This document shows positions 29,716 through 40,891 of a stretch of DNA of 64,000 nt, piece after piece. Within the stretch, counting starts at the first letter, position 1, and each line of letters opens with the position of its first letter. The notes beneath the pieces were generated by a model. The model made no database searches. It worked only from the letters and a program-made list of their open reading frames with translations, and was not told the DNA's origin. The DNA lies in the NCBI GenBank assembly GCA_027577595.1, contig JANBRJ010000049.1, positions 59,551 through 123,550 on the forward strand, in the 5' to 3' direction. Source of the DNA: Coemansia sp. RSA 487 (lineage: Eukaryota; Kickxellomycota; Kickxellomycetes; Kickxellales; Kickxellaceae). The translations under genes were made by a program, and so were the position numbers.

Positions 29716-31089
29716 CGTGTCTTTTCAGAGAGCCGGTTCTATTCTATTTTTATAACGATTCCGAAGCGTCCAAGAAAAACAGTTATTTTGCGTATCCAAC
29801 AAACGAGAGTAGAGTGAACTATATAAAGCACAAAAAATTAGTATCAAGGCGAAAGAAACGAATAAACTAGTAGAGGTGATGTGGGCAGTTTTTTTGGTAG
29901 CATGAATCCCACCCAAAAGAAATAGGTATGGTGACCACGCAAACCACAAAGATGGAATACAAAGAAAAATAATAGAAGCACGTAGAAACTAGATGCCCTT
30001 TATTCTTTCTACACTTTGGAGAGCACCGTTTTCCGTTTACCTTTCTAACATTAAGTCATCTTATAGGCACGGCTGAGGGGTTTCTTTGACATTCCAAGGT
30101 GGCCACCACACATGATATACTTTTACGAATGCAATACAGGCTGCACTTGCTCAGGCTGAGAGCAGTCGCAAATAAATGTATGTACAGCACCATCGGGTGA
30201 CTTTTCTCTGGTTCCTGAGATACGGGCAAAGAGAGGCTGTTTGGCTGAACCAGAGAAATGCCGTGCGGGAGGGGGTGTATATGTAGGTATGGGTGCTACG
30301 GCAAGATATAAACAACGCTTCTAACTACCCATGCCTTTGCTATTGAAAGGCCACTTCAAATTATATACCATACCTGTTGCGGATGTTGATGAGACTAACA
30401 GTTGCGATTGCGTGGAAAATAGCTTGTTTGCCTTGAATGAGAAACGTAGCTACAGTCTAATTTTTTTAAAAACAACGAGAAAAACAAGTATTTAAAATGC
30501 TTGGAACAAAGCTGAAAAGGAAAAAGAAAACTTTTTTCGAAAAAATTATGACTGCGTTTGCTCCAGTTCCGAAATGGAAAAATAACCAGCAGTCAACGAT
30601 GATTCAGCTCGTCTCCGCCTCTGTCTCGTCAGAACCGCAGGAACACTCACATTCGTCCAATGAGCTGGTGTTGTCTGTTTTTTGTGTAGACTCGTTGGTC
30701 AACAAGAAACAATCGGTTTAGAACAGTATGGAAGCTTTTTTTTTTTGGGTGGAACAAATTTTTCTTCCGTGTTAATATCTAAATTTAATTCAAATCAAAT
30801 TGACTGCAATGGTTAAATCAGACAATTGCAACAGATAAAAAGCAAAATCGCTATCAGAACCATACAAGTGTTGGCTCGAACACCAAGCTAGATCTCATTT
30901 AGAGACGCTCATAGGTGTAGTTAATTTCTAGCTGGTCTGTGTTTACGAAGTGGTAGAAAAATAGAAAGAAAACAAAACAAATAAGGAAAAGAGAACACGG
31001 CACTAGAGCGCACGCGCGCAAAGAGCAGATGAGATTGCCACGCATATGTAGCTTTTAAAATGTCCACCCATCACGCACACACTTACAAT
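29716..31089. other. Intergenic with a long perfect inverted repeat
   Basis: About 1.4 kb between the J-protein start and the MPP-beta stop. I found no canonical heat-shock element (paired TTCnnGAA) near the J-protein start. A perfect 12-bp inverted repeat at 30203-30258 is listed separately. A 74-codon plus-strand frame at 30497-30721 has no support. Confidence 0.5.
30203..30258. repeat. Perfect 12-bp inverted repeat with 32-nt loop
   Basis: TTTCTCTGGTTC at 30203-30214 is matched exactly by GAACCAGAGAAA at 30247-30258, with 32 nt between. A transcript would form a stable hairpin. It lies about 490 bp upstream of the J-protein ATG. It could be a structured RNA, a minute element or a regulatory palindrome. 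Confidence 0.7.
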
Positions 31090-32745
31090 TTACGCACGCA
31101 TCCACGACATTGCCGAGCGGATGCGCATGTAGTCCGGCATTCCCTGGATAGAGCCAACGCCAACAGCGGCAACCTCTTGGTCCCACAAGCGCTCGTAGGC
31201 AACCTTGCGCACAGCAGAGGCATCGATGGCGTCGACTGCCGCTGCGATCTGTGCAGGCTCCATGCGCTGACCGTGGGTCAGGATTTGGCGACCAATGTCC
31301 TCAGCAACGGCGGTGGTGCCATCGAGGTTGAGCAGAAGCGCCGCCTTGAGCTGCTGCTTTGCGCGCTCGACCTCGGCCTCAGTGACGGATGTCGACAGAC
31401 GAGCCCACTCCTTGAGCGTAAAGTGAACCAGGTCATCGAGACTGGTAATGTTCTCCGAAACCATGTAGATGCCCCACAGACCGGTGTCATGGTAGGACGT
31501 GTTGAACGACATGAACGAGTTTGCCAGATGGTGCTTTGACACAATCTGAGACAGACGCGAGCTGACATTGTTGGGCGCGCCCAGCGAGCGGTCCCAGTTG
31601 CCGATCAGCGACTGCAGGGTGAGCATTGCAAAGTAGTCAGGGTGAGTCCATCCGACACCCTCGACAGCAAGCGCAATGTGCGCCTGCGGGATGTCGTCAT
31701 TGCGAATACGGAGGTCCGAGCCCCAGAAGCGCGGCGGCTGGTCCTTGCGGGTGGCTAGCGCAACAGGCGACTCGCTGGTCTTGAGCGATCCAAAGTGCTT
31801 CTCGGCAAGCTTGACAAGATCATCGTGCTTAACTCCGCCAGCACCAACAAGAACCATGCGGTCGGCAGTGTAGTTGCGCGAGATGTACTGCTCCAGATCA
31901 GCCTTTGTGATCGACATGATGTTTTCGCGTGGACCAAGGATGGTGTAGCCAAGGGGGCTGTTCTGGAAGGCCGTTGCGTGCAGGTGGTCAAAGACGACCT
32001 CCTCAACAACTTTTTCAACTTCCTGCTGCTCACGCAGAATCACGTCGCGCTCGCGCTCAATCGCAGCCTCGCTCAGAGTCGAGTTCTGCAGAATATCCGA
32101 AAGCACCTCGACCGACTGGGGGACGTCCTTCTCAAAGGCCTTTGCATAGTACACTGTCTGCTCACGCGAAGTGTAGGCGTTCAAATGTGCGCCCATGTTC
32201 TCGATCTGCAGCTCAATGTCGTGCTGCGAGCGCAGCGACGTCCCTTTGAACGCCATGTGCTCGAGGAAATGGGCAGAGCCATTGTCCTTGGCGGTCTCGC
32301 TGCGGCTCCCAGAATTGACCCAAACACCAACGGTGGCGGTCTTCACGGCAGGGTTGTTTTCCGTAGCAACGGTAAAGCCGTTGGGAAGGGTGGTGATTTG
32401 AGTCTTGCCAGAGTTGACTGTCGCGTAGCGAGCAGCCCGAATTCCAGCAGGGCGAACAAGCTACATAAACAAAAGAGAGAGAGAGAGAGTGGCATCAACA
32501 AACAGGAGCAAAGAATAGACTCAATTAGTGCGAATCTGAGAGCATAAGTTGGATTCTGAATAATACGAGTATTATGTCTTAACTCACACATTGTGCTAAT
32601 GGAATCACGAGAAAGAACTATCCAACCGCTGGTCCAAAATGCTGTGAATTCACTGACTAATATAGAAATGGTGATTCGCCAATTCGACTTTAGCACAGAA
32701 TCTTACCTTGGGCAAAGCGCTCTTGCTCAGAAAGTTGAATGCCAT
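31090..32745 (-). CDS. MAS1: Mitochondrial processing peptidase beta subunit, two exons
   Basis: Catalytic subunit of the M16 metallopeptidase that removes presequences in the mitochondrial matrix. Exons 32745-32707 and 32460-31090 give 469 residues; the 246-nt intron has a GTAAGA donor and a long CT-repeat before a GTAG acceptor. Exon 1 encodes only MAFNFLSKSALPK; exon 2 continues LVRPAGIRAARYATV, so the two together form the amphipathic, arginine-rich targeting peptide. The zinc site is HFLEH (residues 77-81), followed by ILREQQEVEKVVEEVVFDHL, supplying the third ligand and the MPP-beta signature FDHLHATAFQ with PLGYTILGP. C-terminal part: RMVLVGAGGVKHDDLVKLAE, EGVGWTHPDYFAML and the M16 C domain. 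Exon 1 is inferred but fits well. Confidence 0.95.
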
Positions 32746-33816
32746 TGTCCTAGTACGCAGAAGGTAGTGCAGAGCTCTGTATTCCCGGAGAGTAGCTGGA
32801 ATACGCGAGACGAAATAATAAAAACACTGATTGAGGACTGCAAAAGTAAAATCCAACAAAAAGGAGAAAAGGGGATTGAAAGGAATGCAGCAATTAGAGA
32901 ACACTTACTCACAAGAAAAAAATTGTTATCATCATTTTGACTGTTGCTGGCTGAAAAAGCTCTTTCATCAGCTCACCCACATCAAGATAAAGACGCCCAA
33001 TCTGATCCCGACAACTACAGATCAACTTAATCAGCATGATTGCTGCTGGTCCGAGATTAGAGTTCTCTGTGTTTTTTTTTGCGTTTGGACTTTATGAACT
33101 TTCCACATTGTTGTTGTGGTTGTCAGCACACATACAAACCCAGAAACTTGGTGTATTGTGTTTTCGCTAGGATCGATGGCAGCCATGTGTATGCAAAAAG
33201 CAGTATCGGAAACCCAAACAAAGCCAAGAGAAAGAAAGCGCGATATGGTCCTTCAATCAGTCTTTGCCTGCATGAAGAGTTGGTCAAAATCAAAAGTGCT
33301 TTATTTTTCAAACAATGTTTTCTACATCAAACATAGAGATGGTAAAAAAAAACCACTTTTCAACAGATATCGGCAATAGTGGGGTCAGACTGTAGAAACA
33401 TCTGCACATTTTTGGGGGAAGGAAATGGGCGATGATGGCAGCGTGCTGTTCTATTTTTGCACATCGCTCGCGCAAAAGCGTGATATCGTCAAGGAGGTTG
33501 GCCGTGCATTAAAGCCTTCTTGCTTTCTGAATATTTTCATTTCCATTTTTTTGTTTACCGTTTTTCTCTTCGTTTATCTAAAAAAGAAAGTAAATAACAA
33601 ACACTGATAATACTCTTCCATTACATACACACTTGCGCTTACACCTACACTTGAGCTGGTGGCGTCTGCTATTTTCTTTTTCCATTCCTTTTGACGAGGT
33701 TGCATTTCGTACCTCGCCGTGGTCTAATTTTGCCTTTTCTTCTTTTGGCCTTGTCTTAAGGCACCAAAAGCTCTGTGTGGCCTGGGTATATTATAGCCAG
33801 AGTCTTCTTTCCGTCC
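32746..33816. other. Divergent intergenic region, no gene seen
   Basis: About 1 kb between the MPP-beta start and the proline/serine-rich protein start. Short open frames on both strands have no features. The last 150 bp are CT-rich, as in leaders of fungal genes. Confidence 0.5.
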
Positions 33817-36800
33817 ATGTCTTCCAGCGACACAGCGCAGGGCATCCCGCAGATGGAGCACGATAGCCGTGCTAGATCCGAAAGCTCGACAATAAACAGC
33901 TTCATTTCTTCGCTTCGACTGGAGCGTACAAACACCAAGAGCAATGGCCTGAGCATTCTCCAGCGCCGCAAGACCCTTCACAAACAAGCCAAGGACCCCA
34001 AGACAGACCAGGAAGCGCTTGAGAAGGAGATTCGGCATATCGAGCGACTAGCGTCGCTGTTGGGTCGGCGACCAACAAAGTTCGACCTCAAGCGCAGCAC
34101 GCCAACCGTAAACCACGATCTGGACAGCACGCTGGTGGGGTTTTTTGATGTGAATGACGATGACGAGCGCTTGAGCGAAGCACTTCTATCGGGCAGTCAT
34201 ACAGCAAGGGACGACGACAATGACGAAGAACACGACGGGTTTTTGAAGGCGCCCGAGCTCAAGGCCAAAAATATCCGCACAGCTCCCACGGCGCTCATTG
34301 CTGACCAGCAAACCGCTGCAGACTATGCCAGCGGAGACGACCCCTTTGACAAAATCGAAGAGATGAACATAGTGAATTCGCCCTCTGGCAGCGCCGAGTA
34401 CCTCCCACTGGACACCTACAAGAGCAACGAAAACGTCGTTAGCTCTAGCACCGATAAACCGCAGCTCCAGATTTTAGATGGCCTGGATACGTTGCACATT
34501 GATTCACACAATACGAGTGGTGGCAAGGTGGACCACTACAGCGGCAAGGATGACGAGCTTGATTCCCCAACTTGCAAGGATGACATCTTGGCTGATATCA
34601 ACCGTAGCAACACGTGGAAGCGGCAGAGCATGGCATTGATCCAGGAACGCCAGGCCCTTGGGCCAGCGCTACCGAGGATTGCTGATATCAGCGACGAGGA
34701 CGAAGAACAAGAGGACAGCTACGACGATGATGTAAAGGCTGACTCATCATCTCTGAACAATCAAATGCACCCTGGAGGCGTTACTGCTGGTGGGCAGTTG
34801 GGACTTGTGGAGGCTACGGCGGTTGGGACAGCGAGCGGAGCTGGTCTTCTTTCTACAACATCGGCAGTGGAGGAATATCTCGACATTCTGGACTACATGG
34901 ACGAGAAGAACCAGAACGACGATGGACACATCAGCAGCGACCTCCAAGGCAACAGCGATTCCAGCGACGCAGGCGAAATTAGCCTGAGTGATGGCGGAGA
35001 GGGCAGCAGTGACAGCGACAGCGATGCCAACGGAAGCAAATACTTGGCCAGACTCACTCCCCAGCAGCCAAGGAGTGCGCTTGGCGCTTCCCGCAAGCTT
35101 GGTCTCGATGGCGCAAGTAGCGACAACAACCAAAAAGGCAGAAGAAACTTCCTCAGCATAAACAACAGCAATGCAGAGTCTGATAGTGCAAGTGGCAGTC
35201 ACAGCGCAAGGCTAAACAGCCAAGCTCGTGTGGATGTTGCGATGCCGCTTTCTGCTGGCTCAGGAATCTCTGGAGTACCTGGACGATCGACACTCCGCAG
35301 AGGCCGGCGCGTCCTTAGCAAGGGTAGGTCGCTCAAGAATGGTAAAGGGTTGTCAATGCGACTGGCTCAAAAGACGCCAACGCAAAAGCTGCCTGCGTTG
35401 CAGACTGCAAAATCAGAAGGTGCAGGCAGCTTTGTCAGAGGTGCCACGCCAATTGTGGAGCTGCCACGCCCCAACTCGCCGGACAGCATCCAGCGTGAAA
35501 AGATTGCATCGAGCACAGCAGTCCAGACGCAGCTTCCTGGTCTGGCAAAAATGGCAGAGGACGCAGTAGCAGCAAGCAGGGAGATGAACAGCAGCACACG
35601 CGCGAAGAAGCAAATGCCACACACAGCATTCTACAAGCCGTTGCCGCCAATTCCCGACCGTGTCTTGCGTACGCTGGACGCAAGCAGCAGCAGCAATGCA
35701 GCAAACAGCGTAACCAAGATACCTCCGCCTCTTCCAGACAAGGCGCGACCGGCGGTTCCCAAGGCGTTCGGCGGAGAAAGACTGGGCACGCGTGCAGAGT
35801 TCGAGGCAGAGCTCGAAAGGCCATCGTCAAAGAAGCTGTTTGGAGATGACAGTAAACCACCCGTTGAGGTTGTTGGGCAGCAGTACAACGTCGCCCTAAG
35901 CATGTCGTCGCCGACACTTCCGATAACGCCAGGCGGTATAGGCAGCATCCATCGCCCAGGAACGGCACAGTCAGTTGCGAGCGAGGAGAAGTCGGAGCGC
36001 GCATCGTCACCGCTTGCAGAGTGGCTACAGCGAACAGATATCATGCTGCCCACAAACAACCCTGCAACGATCAAGGTCCCGCTCTACCCGCCCACCGGCT
36101 CAGGCAAGTCGGTCACGTTCAACTCGTACCACTACGAGCCGCCTGCTGAAGATGCAGGTGACAACCTCCACCCAGGAAGCAGAAGAGCGGCCAGAGGCCG
36201 TGTTGTCAGAAGAGTGTCGGTGCTCCCGCCCTCACAGGCGCCAAGCGCATACCAGCGTCCTGTCTCTTCCAGTTCCTCAATCTACTCGTCTGTGTCCCAA
36301 AATCGCAATTCGACTACTCTCTCCATTCCGAATTCACCCCACGGCAGCAAGAGAAACAGCACCGCTTCCGAACCCACACGTACAAGCAGCACCGACAGCT
36401 CCACCAGACACAACACTCGACCCCAACAGAACGAAGGGCCAAGCAGTGTCCAGCCCACCTCTCCGTCGATGGAGAGCCCTGCAAACAACTCACACACAGA
36501 AGGCATCGCCACAAGCGATGCGTATGCGTTCTCGTCGATGTCCGCCCCCAGCGGACCAACCGTGCTATCGGCACCGCCTGGTGCAGGCGAGATGTTTGAC
36601 GACGTCAACGCCAGTGCGCCCAATGGAATGCTGGAGCCGTCCGCGCCGATGCTTCCGGAGCCCACGGCGCCTGAACTCCCGCAGCAGTGGGCGACTTCGA
36701 GCCCACAGACGTATGCATTCCCGATGCCTGTACACTATGTTACAAACCCGGCTCAAAGCGGGTACAGTGTGTCGCCAGCGCCCATGTCACCGCAGGCACC

Positions 36801-37092
36801 TGGGACGCCATTGCCTGAACGCATGCATGGCACCCCGCCAGAACTACCAAACAAGCCGCGCCCTCAGTCGGTGCCGTCCGCCCCCTTGCCACCGCCGCCA
36901 CAGGCCACGCACAGCCAGACAGCGCCCGACATATCGGTTGAGGATGTGTCAGGCGAGCGCGCCGATGCGGCAGTTCCGGCAAGCGTCAGCAGAGCCAACG
37001 TTATGTCTGCGCTTCTTTCACCAACCAGCGGATTTGTCATGGTAAGTTTATTGATTGATCCTGCGTTTTGTTTACTACACGAGTATTTTTAG
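33817..37092 (+). CDS. Large Ser/Pro-rich, probably disordered protein with SH3-ligand motifs
   Basis: Unrecognised protein of 1091 residues in one open frame. A short helical, charged region (residues about 45-90, RRKTLHKQAKDPKTDQEALE then IRHIERLASLLGRRPTKFDL) is the only likely folded part. The rest is acidic/serine-rich (about 100-430), then basic, then proline-rich with PxxP clusters such as KPLPPIPDR, PPPLPDKARPAVP, PPELPNKPRP and APLPPPPQ, which are SH3-ligand-like. This points to a scaffold for cortical actin or polarity proteins. It lies upstream of a RhoGEF gene on the same strand. A strong donor (ATG followed by GTAAGT at 37042) lies 17 codons before the stop, so the true C-terminus may be spliced; no convincing next exon was found. 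Start is the ATG at 33817. Confidence 0.75.
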   Translation: MSSSDTAQGIPQMEHDSRARSESSTINSFISSLRLERTNTKSNGLSILQRRKTLHKQAKDPKTDQEALEKEIRHIERLASLLGRRPTKFDLKRSTPTVNHDLDSTLVGFFDVNDDDERLSEALLSGSHTARDDDNDEEHDGFLKAPELKAKNIRTAPTALIADQQTAADYASGDDPFDKIEEMNIVNSPSGSAEYLPLDTYKSNENVVSSSTDKPQLQILDGLDTLHIDSHNTSGGKVDHYSGKDDELDSPTCKDDILADINRSNTWKRQSMALIQERQALGPALPRIADISDEDEEQEDSYDDDVKADSSSLNNQMHPGGVTAGGQLGLVEATAVGTASGAGLLSTTSAVEEYLDILDYMDEKNQNDDGHISSDLQGNSDSSDAGEISLSDGGEGSSDSDSDANGSKYLARLTPQQPRSALGASRKLGLDGASSDNNQKGRRNFLSINNSNAESDSASGSHSARLNSQARVDVAMPLSAGSGISGVPGRSTLRRGRRVLSKGRSLKNGKGLSMRLAQKTPTQKLPALQTAKSEGAGSFVRGATPIVELPRPNSPDSIQREKIASSTAVQTQLPGLAKMAEDAVAASREMNSSTRAKKQMPHTAFYKPLPPIPDRVLRTLDASSSSNAANSVTKIPPPLPDKARPAVPKAFGGERLGTRAEFEAELERPSSKKLFGDDSKPPVEVVGQQYNVALSMSSPTLPITPGGIGSIHRPGTAQSVASEEKSERASSPLAEWLQRTDIMLPTNNPATIKVPLYPPTGSGKSVTFNSYHYEPPAEDAGDNLHPGSRRAARGRVVRRVSVLPPSQAPSAYQRPVSSSSSIYSSVSQNRNSTTLSIPNSPHGSKRNSTASEPTRTSSTDSSTRHNTRPQQNEGPSSVQPTSPSMESPANNSHTEGIATSDAYAFSSMSAPSGPTVLSAPPGAGEMFDDVNASAPNGMLEPSAPMLPEPTAPELPQQWATSSPQTYAFPMPVHYVTNPAQSGYSVSPAPMSPQAPGTPLPERMHGTPPELPNKPRPQSVPSAPLPPPPQATHSQTAPDISVEDVSGERADAAVPASVSRANVMSALLSPTSGFVMVSLLIDPAFCLLHEYF

Positions 37093-38396
37093 AGGTTTTT
37101 CCTTTTGTCCAGTTGCCTGGTTCTATCCAAAACCCGCTATTGCGCCTCTGTGCCTTGCTTGCGTGTCGGGCTAAGAATAGATTGGCTTGCTTGTGTTGCC
37201 TAGCTCCGGAAGCACCTTTCTATTTTTGATTTCCCCTCCGCCTTTTAATGAATAGCGGCCATGTGCAACCTCGTGGACGAGACAATTTCTCCACACACTC
37301 AGGGACTCTTCCCAGCTGTCTAAAGCACTGCTGCGCATATGGTGTTGTTGCTGTTGTTGTATCTAGAGCGCCTCGACACATTCAAGGTTATCAATGTGTG
37401 CATCTGCCATGTTTTTCCTCTGTGTTGAGACACTGCCGATTTTAAAAAAGGGACAAGCTAGAAATGCCCAGCTTCGCATTTTGTCTTCTTCCTTTCTTTC
37501 TTTCACTCCTAACTTTTGTACTTTGCGCTTGGAATATTGCGATTACGTTTGCCCTGTTGTTATTTGTTGCTGCTATTACTAGCAATTCCAAAGCACCCAT
37601 TTCTACCAGGCCAAGGCTGTATTGACTGTTACTATCTGTTTTGGCCATATACATTTATTCGCTGTACATCCCCCGAGCCCTCTGAACGGCTTGGCTAAAC
37701 CCTGGCCTACTTTTTACATTAACATTGCATAGTACCAGGCCCAAGGTTGTTTATTTAGTAACCAAAAGGAAAAAGAAGCGTAGAGCTAAGCGTGGGATCC
37801 TCCGTCAAAAGCGATCTTTGTGAGAGGTTTTTTTTACGTCTGCTGGCACGCCTGCCTTTCCTGTTTTTTGGTCTTTTACAATTCTTCCGCTCTGCAACAC
37901 AACGCTCCTTTTGCCAAAAGAAACCACAAAAGCAATATTTCTTTTTATTATTATTACTATTATTTGGCTTGTCCTCTTCTCAAAGAGGATCCCTTGGCTA
38001 TTTTCTGGAAAACCAAACCTTCCCTTTCTACCTTCATTTATAGCTATAGTGGCATATCCTGGACCTGGCGGCTTTATACACAGCCTTTCTTCCTCCTTCA
38101 AAACTCTTTGTGAATTATTTGCAGAACCACTGCTGCTGCTCTTTTGCCATATTGGGCAACACTACGAATTATCTACATATCGATTTCTCCTTTTTTGACG
38201 CTTCCTTCTTTTCAAATCTCTTCTTCACATCCATTATTCCTGCCTCTGTATTTTGTATATTTGCCCTGGCTGCTTCCTTGCTATATCTGTCATTATTGTT
38301 ATTACCGCTATATTATTATCGTGGAAGGCGCTCTTCAGCGTCTCCATCTCACAGCCTGTATACAACACATATTGCTAACTTTTTTTAACCTAAACC
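37093..38396. other. Intergenic, T-rich, no confirmed gene
   Basis: 1.3 kb between the Ser/Pro-rich gene and the RhoGEF gene. One acceptor-like site (TTTTGTCCAG, about 37105-37114) could receive the donor at 37042 and would add about 37 codons, which look unlike protein. The 3' part is CT-rich leader. An in-frame TAA shortly before the RhoGEF ATG argues against a simple in-frame fusion of the two genes. Confidence 0.4.
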
Positions 38397-40751
38397 ATGC
38401 TGTCTCTCTTTTCATCCCGCGGCGACCGGCGTCTCAAAAAACAAAACCAAAAACCCAAACCAACCACGCTTTTGCCCAAACGCAAAACATCATCTGCATC
38501 ATCAACATCGACACTTTCGACATCCGCACCATCGCCGGAAAAAACCCAAATTTACCAACAACTCGACGACTCGCCCAACCACATTTACAACGATTATGGA
38601 TACCCGGTCCCCCCACGTTCGCGCTCGCTGACACACTACCCCCGCAAACAATCGTACACCAATGGTGGTTCAATTATGTATATGCAGGTGGAGCAAAACG
38701 ATGCTGAGAAGGAAAAGCAGCGCCTCAGCGATATCTACAGAGAGTATGAGCAAATGGAGCCTGGATCCACTGTTTCGCCTCGCCAGTTTCCTGACACGCC
38801 CAGTCGCTCCAGCAGCCTTGCCCACAGCAGATACAGCGACAAGGCAGATGCTAACGGACCACCAGAGCTTAGCGTCGACACGCATCCGTCGGTCATCTGC
38901 GGCACTAACACCGAGGAGTCTACTGCAACCGTTGCTGCGACCGCAAATAACACTTTCACGGCCACACCATCTGCCCCCCTCACTGCGCCTGACGATATGG
39001 ACACCGCAACTGCGCTGGCGCAGTCTCGTGGCCGTAGCCGCCAAGACAGTACGTCTCTGATCGAGAACGCGACTCGCGCAATCACCGAGAAAGAGCGCCA
39101 ACGCGAAATCAAGCGCAAGGCTGCTCTGTTTGAGCTTGTCGACACCGAACGCTCGTTTACCAACGATCTGCGCATGGTTGTGGAGCTGTTCTTGCTGCCC
39201 ATCCAGCTTTTGGGCAACCGCAAGATCGTGGACGTCATCTTTGGCGATATGGTCAAAATCACAGAGATGAATGGCAAAATGTACTTTGACATGATCACTC
39301 GCCTCGGCCCGCTTGCCTGCTTCGTCGATCCTGAGCGCGCCAGCCGCAACCGTAGGAAGAAGAAGAACCCTGGGTCCAGATCTGCTGGCCATCCGCGCTC
39401 AGTTCTGCATGGAAGCTCGATCAAGGCCCCGTCATCGCCAAGGTCTGCACATGCGTCAATAGCCGCGACAAACACCATGGCGCGTCGCTTGAGCGGCTCT
39501 GGAAACAAGAGCGACCCTTTGCGCCGGTCGTCCATGTACTCATCAAACGATGCAGCATCTGTCCGTGAAAGCATCGCACCAGGCAGTGCTAGCGCACGCA
39601 ATGACGAATGGCCATCCAACGGCGATGAAATGTCGATCGCCACAAGCAGCAACTCTGGCGGCTCCGCCGCTAGCGCTGGCGGCGGATATCGCTATTTGTC
39701 GTCTGTGACTGCGGATGGTGTGCCAACGACCGAACGCCACGACAGCACGCGCAGCCTCGGGAGCATGTCGGAGGAGGATGAAGACGACGCTTCAAAATGG
39801 ACCGAGGACCAGGTGCTTGAGTATTTCAAGAACGTGTGCATTGGCGATGTGATGTCTAACTACCTCAAGGACTTTTCAGAGCTGTATGCTCTGTACTCTG
39901 CCAACCACGACAAGGCGGTTGAGTATCTCAAACTTGTGCGCGAGAGCAGCTCGCGCCTGAATCTCCGAAGCGATGCAACACGCGATGCCCACCAAAAGCT
40001 GCTGCAGACGCTGGAAAACGCAGAGAAGGATAACCGTGTGCGACGCCTGCACCTTGAGTCATTTCTGCTGTCGCCAGTGCAGAGAGTCATGCGGTACCCG
40101 CTTCTTCTTGAGGCGCTGCTCAAATACACGCCGGAAGACCATCCAGACCACGACGACGTTGCTCTTGCTCTTAGCATCGCAGGCAGTGTCGCGACCGAGG
40201 TGGATCGCAAGTCAGAGGAGCTGATGAACAGGCAGCGGTTGGCTGAGCTGCAAAACACGTTTGACTGGGCGCATCTTTTGGGCGGTGTGCAGCTGAAGCT
40301 GGACACCTTTACCAAGCTTGTTGGCCAGCGGAAGTTTGTGCGCAAGGGCCCGTTGCGGAAGTCGTCGTCTGGAAAGCACCTGTATGCGATTCTGTTCAAC
40401 GACTTTATGATGATCACCATGTCCGAGAGACGGGGCGGCGTTTGGTACTATGAGCCCTACAGACTGCCAATCCAAACCTATGACCTGCTGGCGCGCGACC
40501 CCGTCAAGGACCAGTTTGAGCTTGTCAACCTAAAGAATGGCGAGGTTCTACAACTCCGCGCAGACACTGCCTCTGAAGCGAGCGACTGGGTCAAGGACCT
40601 AATGAAAACCTCAAACTACTGCTACGAGGTTCTTTGCGAGGCACTTCGTTCGGGTATCCAGGTCAGCAAAGTCAAGTCTGTCATCTCGCCCGAAGCTAGA
40701 GAGAAGATTCTGCAGGGCGGCAAGCCATCTGTTGTTGGCAAGCGTCACTAA
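38397..40751 (+). CDS. RhoGEF with DH domain split by a low-complexity insert, plus PH domain
   Basis: Guanine-nucleotide exchange factor for a Rho/Cdc42-type GTPase. 784 residues, single exon. The first 235 residues are low complexity. The DH domain begins at about 239 (KAALFELVDTERSFTNDLRM, the CR1 segment) and runs to about 311. A serine-rich insert of about 155 residues (312-466) follows. The domain then resumes at KWTEDQVLEYFKNVCIGDVM and includes the CR3 helix FLLSPVQRVMRYPLLLEALL (about 560). A PH domain (about 630-745) has FVRKGPLRKSSSGKHLYAIL, FNDFMMITM and TASEASDWVKDLM. Conserved residues of CR1 and CR3 are present, so activity is likely despite the insert. Confidence 0.9.
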   Translation: MLSLFSSRGDRRLKKQNQKPKPTTLLPKRKTSSASSTSTLSTSAPSPEKTQIYQQLDDSPNHIYNDYGYPVPPRSRSLTHYPRKQSYTNGGSIMYMQVEQNDAEKEKQRLSDIYREYEQMEPGSTVSPRQFPDTPSRSSSLAHSRYSDKADANGPPELSVDTHPSVICGTNTEESTATVAATANNTFTATPSAPLTAPDDMDTATALAQSRGRSRQDSTSLIENATRAITEKERQREIKRKAALFELVDTERSFTNDLRMVVELFLLPIQLLGNRKIVDVIFGDMVKITEMNGKMYFDMITRLGPLACFVDPERASRNRRKKKNPGSRSAGHPRSVLHGSSIKAPSSPRSAHASIAATNTMARRLSGSGNKSDPLRRSSMYSSNDAASVRESIAPGSASARNDEWPSNGDEMSIATSSNSGGSAASAGGGYRYLSSVTADGVPTTERHDSTRSLGSMSEEDEDDASKWTEDQVLEYFKNVCIGDVMSNYLKDFSELYALYSANHDKAVEYLKLVRESSSRLNLRSDATRDAHQKLLQTLENAEKDNRVRRLHLESFLLSPVQRVMRYPLLLEALLKYTPEDHPDHDDVALALSIAGSVATEVDRKSEELMNRQRLAELQNTFDWAHLLGGVQLKLDTFTKLVGQRKFVRKGPLRKSSSGKHLYAILFNDFMMITMSERRGGVWYYEPYRLPIQTYDLLARDPVKDQFELVNLKNGEVLQLRADTASEASDWVKDLMKTSNYCYEVLCEALRSGIQVSKVKSVISPEAREKILQGGKPSVVGKRH

Positions 40752-40891
40752 AACAATATTATTTTGCTTTCTTCTTTCAACCAATTCTATGTTTTTTCAG
40801 TTCATGTATGAATGTACTTTTTTCATTTGCTTTTATTTTGCAACAAAAAAAACATACAATCAAAACACTTGATCTTTGTAAAATGTTGGTT

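Noticed and set aside
31795-32547. Plus-strand open frame of 250 codons
   Set aside because: Antisense to MPP-beta and running across its intron; no recognisable features.
35975-37045. Plus-strand frame of 356 codons, arginine/proline-rich
   Set aside because: Overlaps the Ser/Pro-rich gene in another frame; its biased composition is a by-product of that gene's codons.
37042-38399. Fusion of the Ser/Pro-rich protein and the RhoGEF through one intron
   Set aside because: It would need a 1.3-kb intron, far longer than the others seen here, and an in-frame stop precedes the RhoGEF ATG. Not excluded, but not supported.
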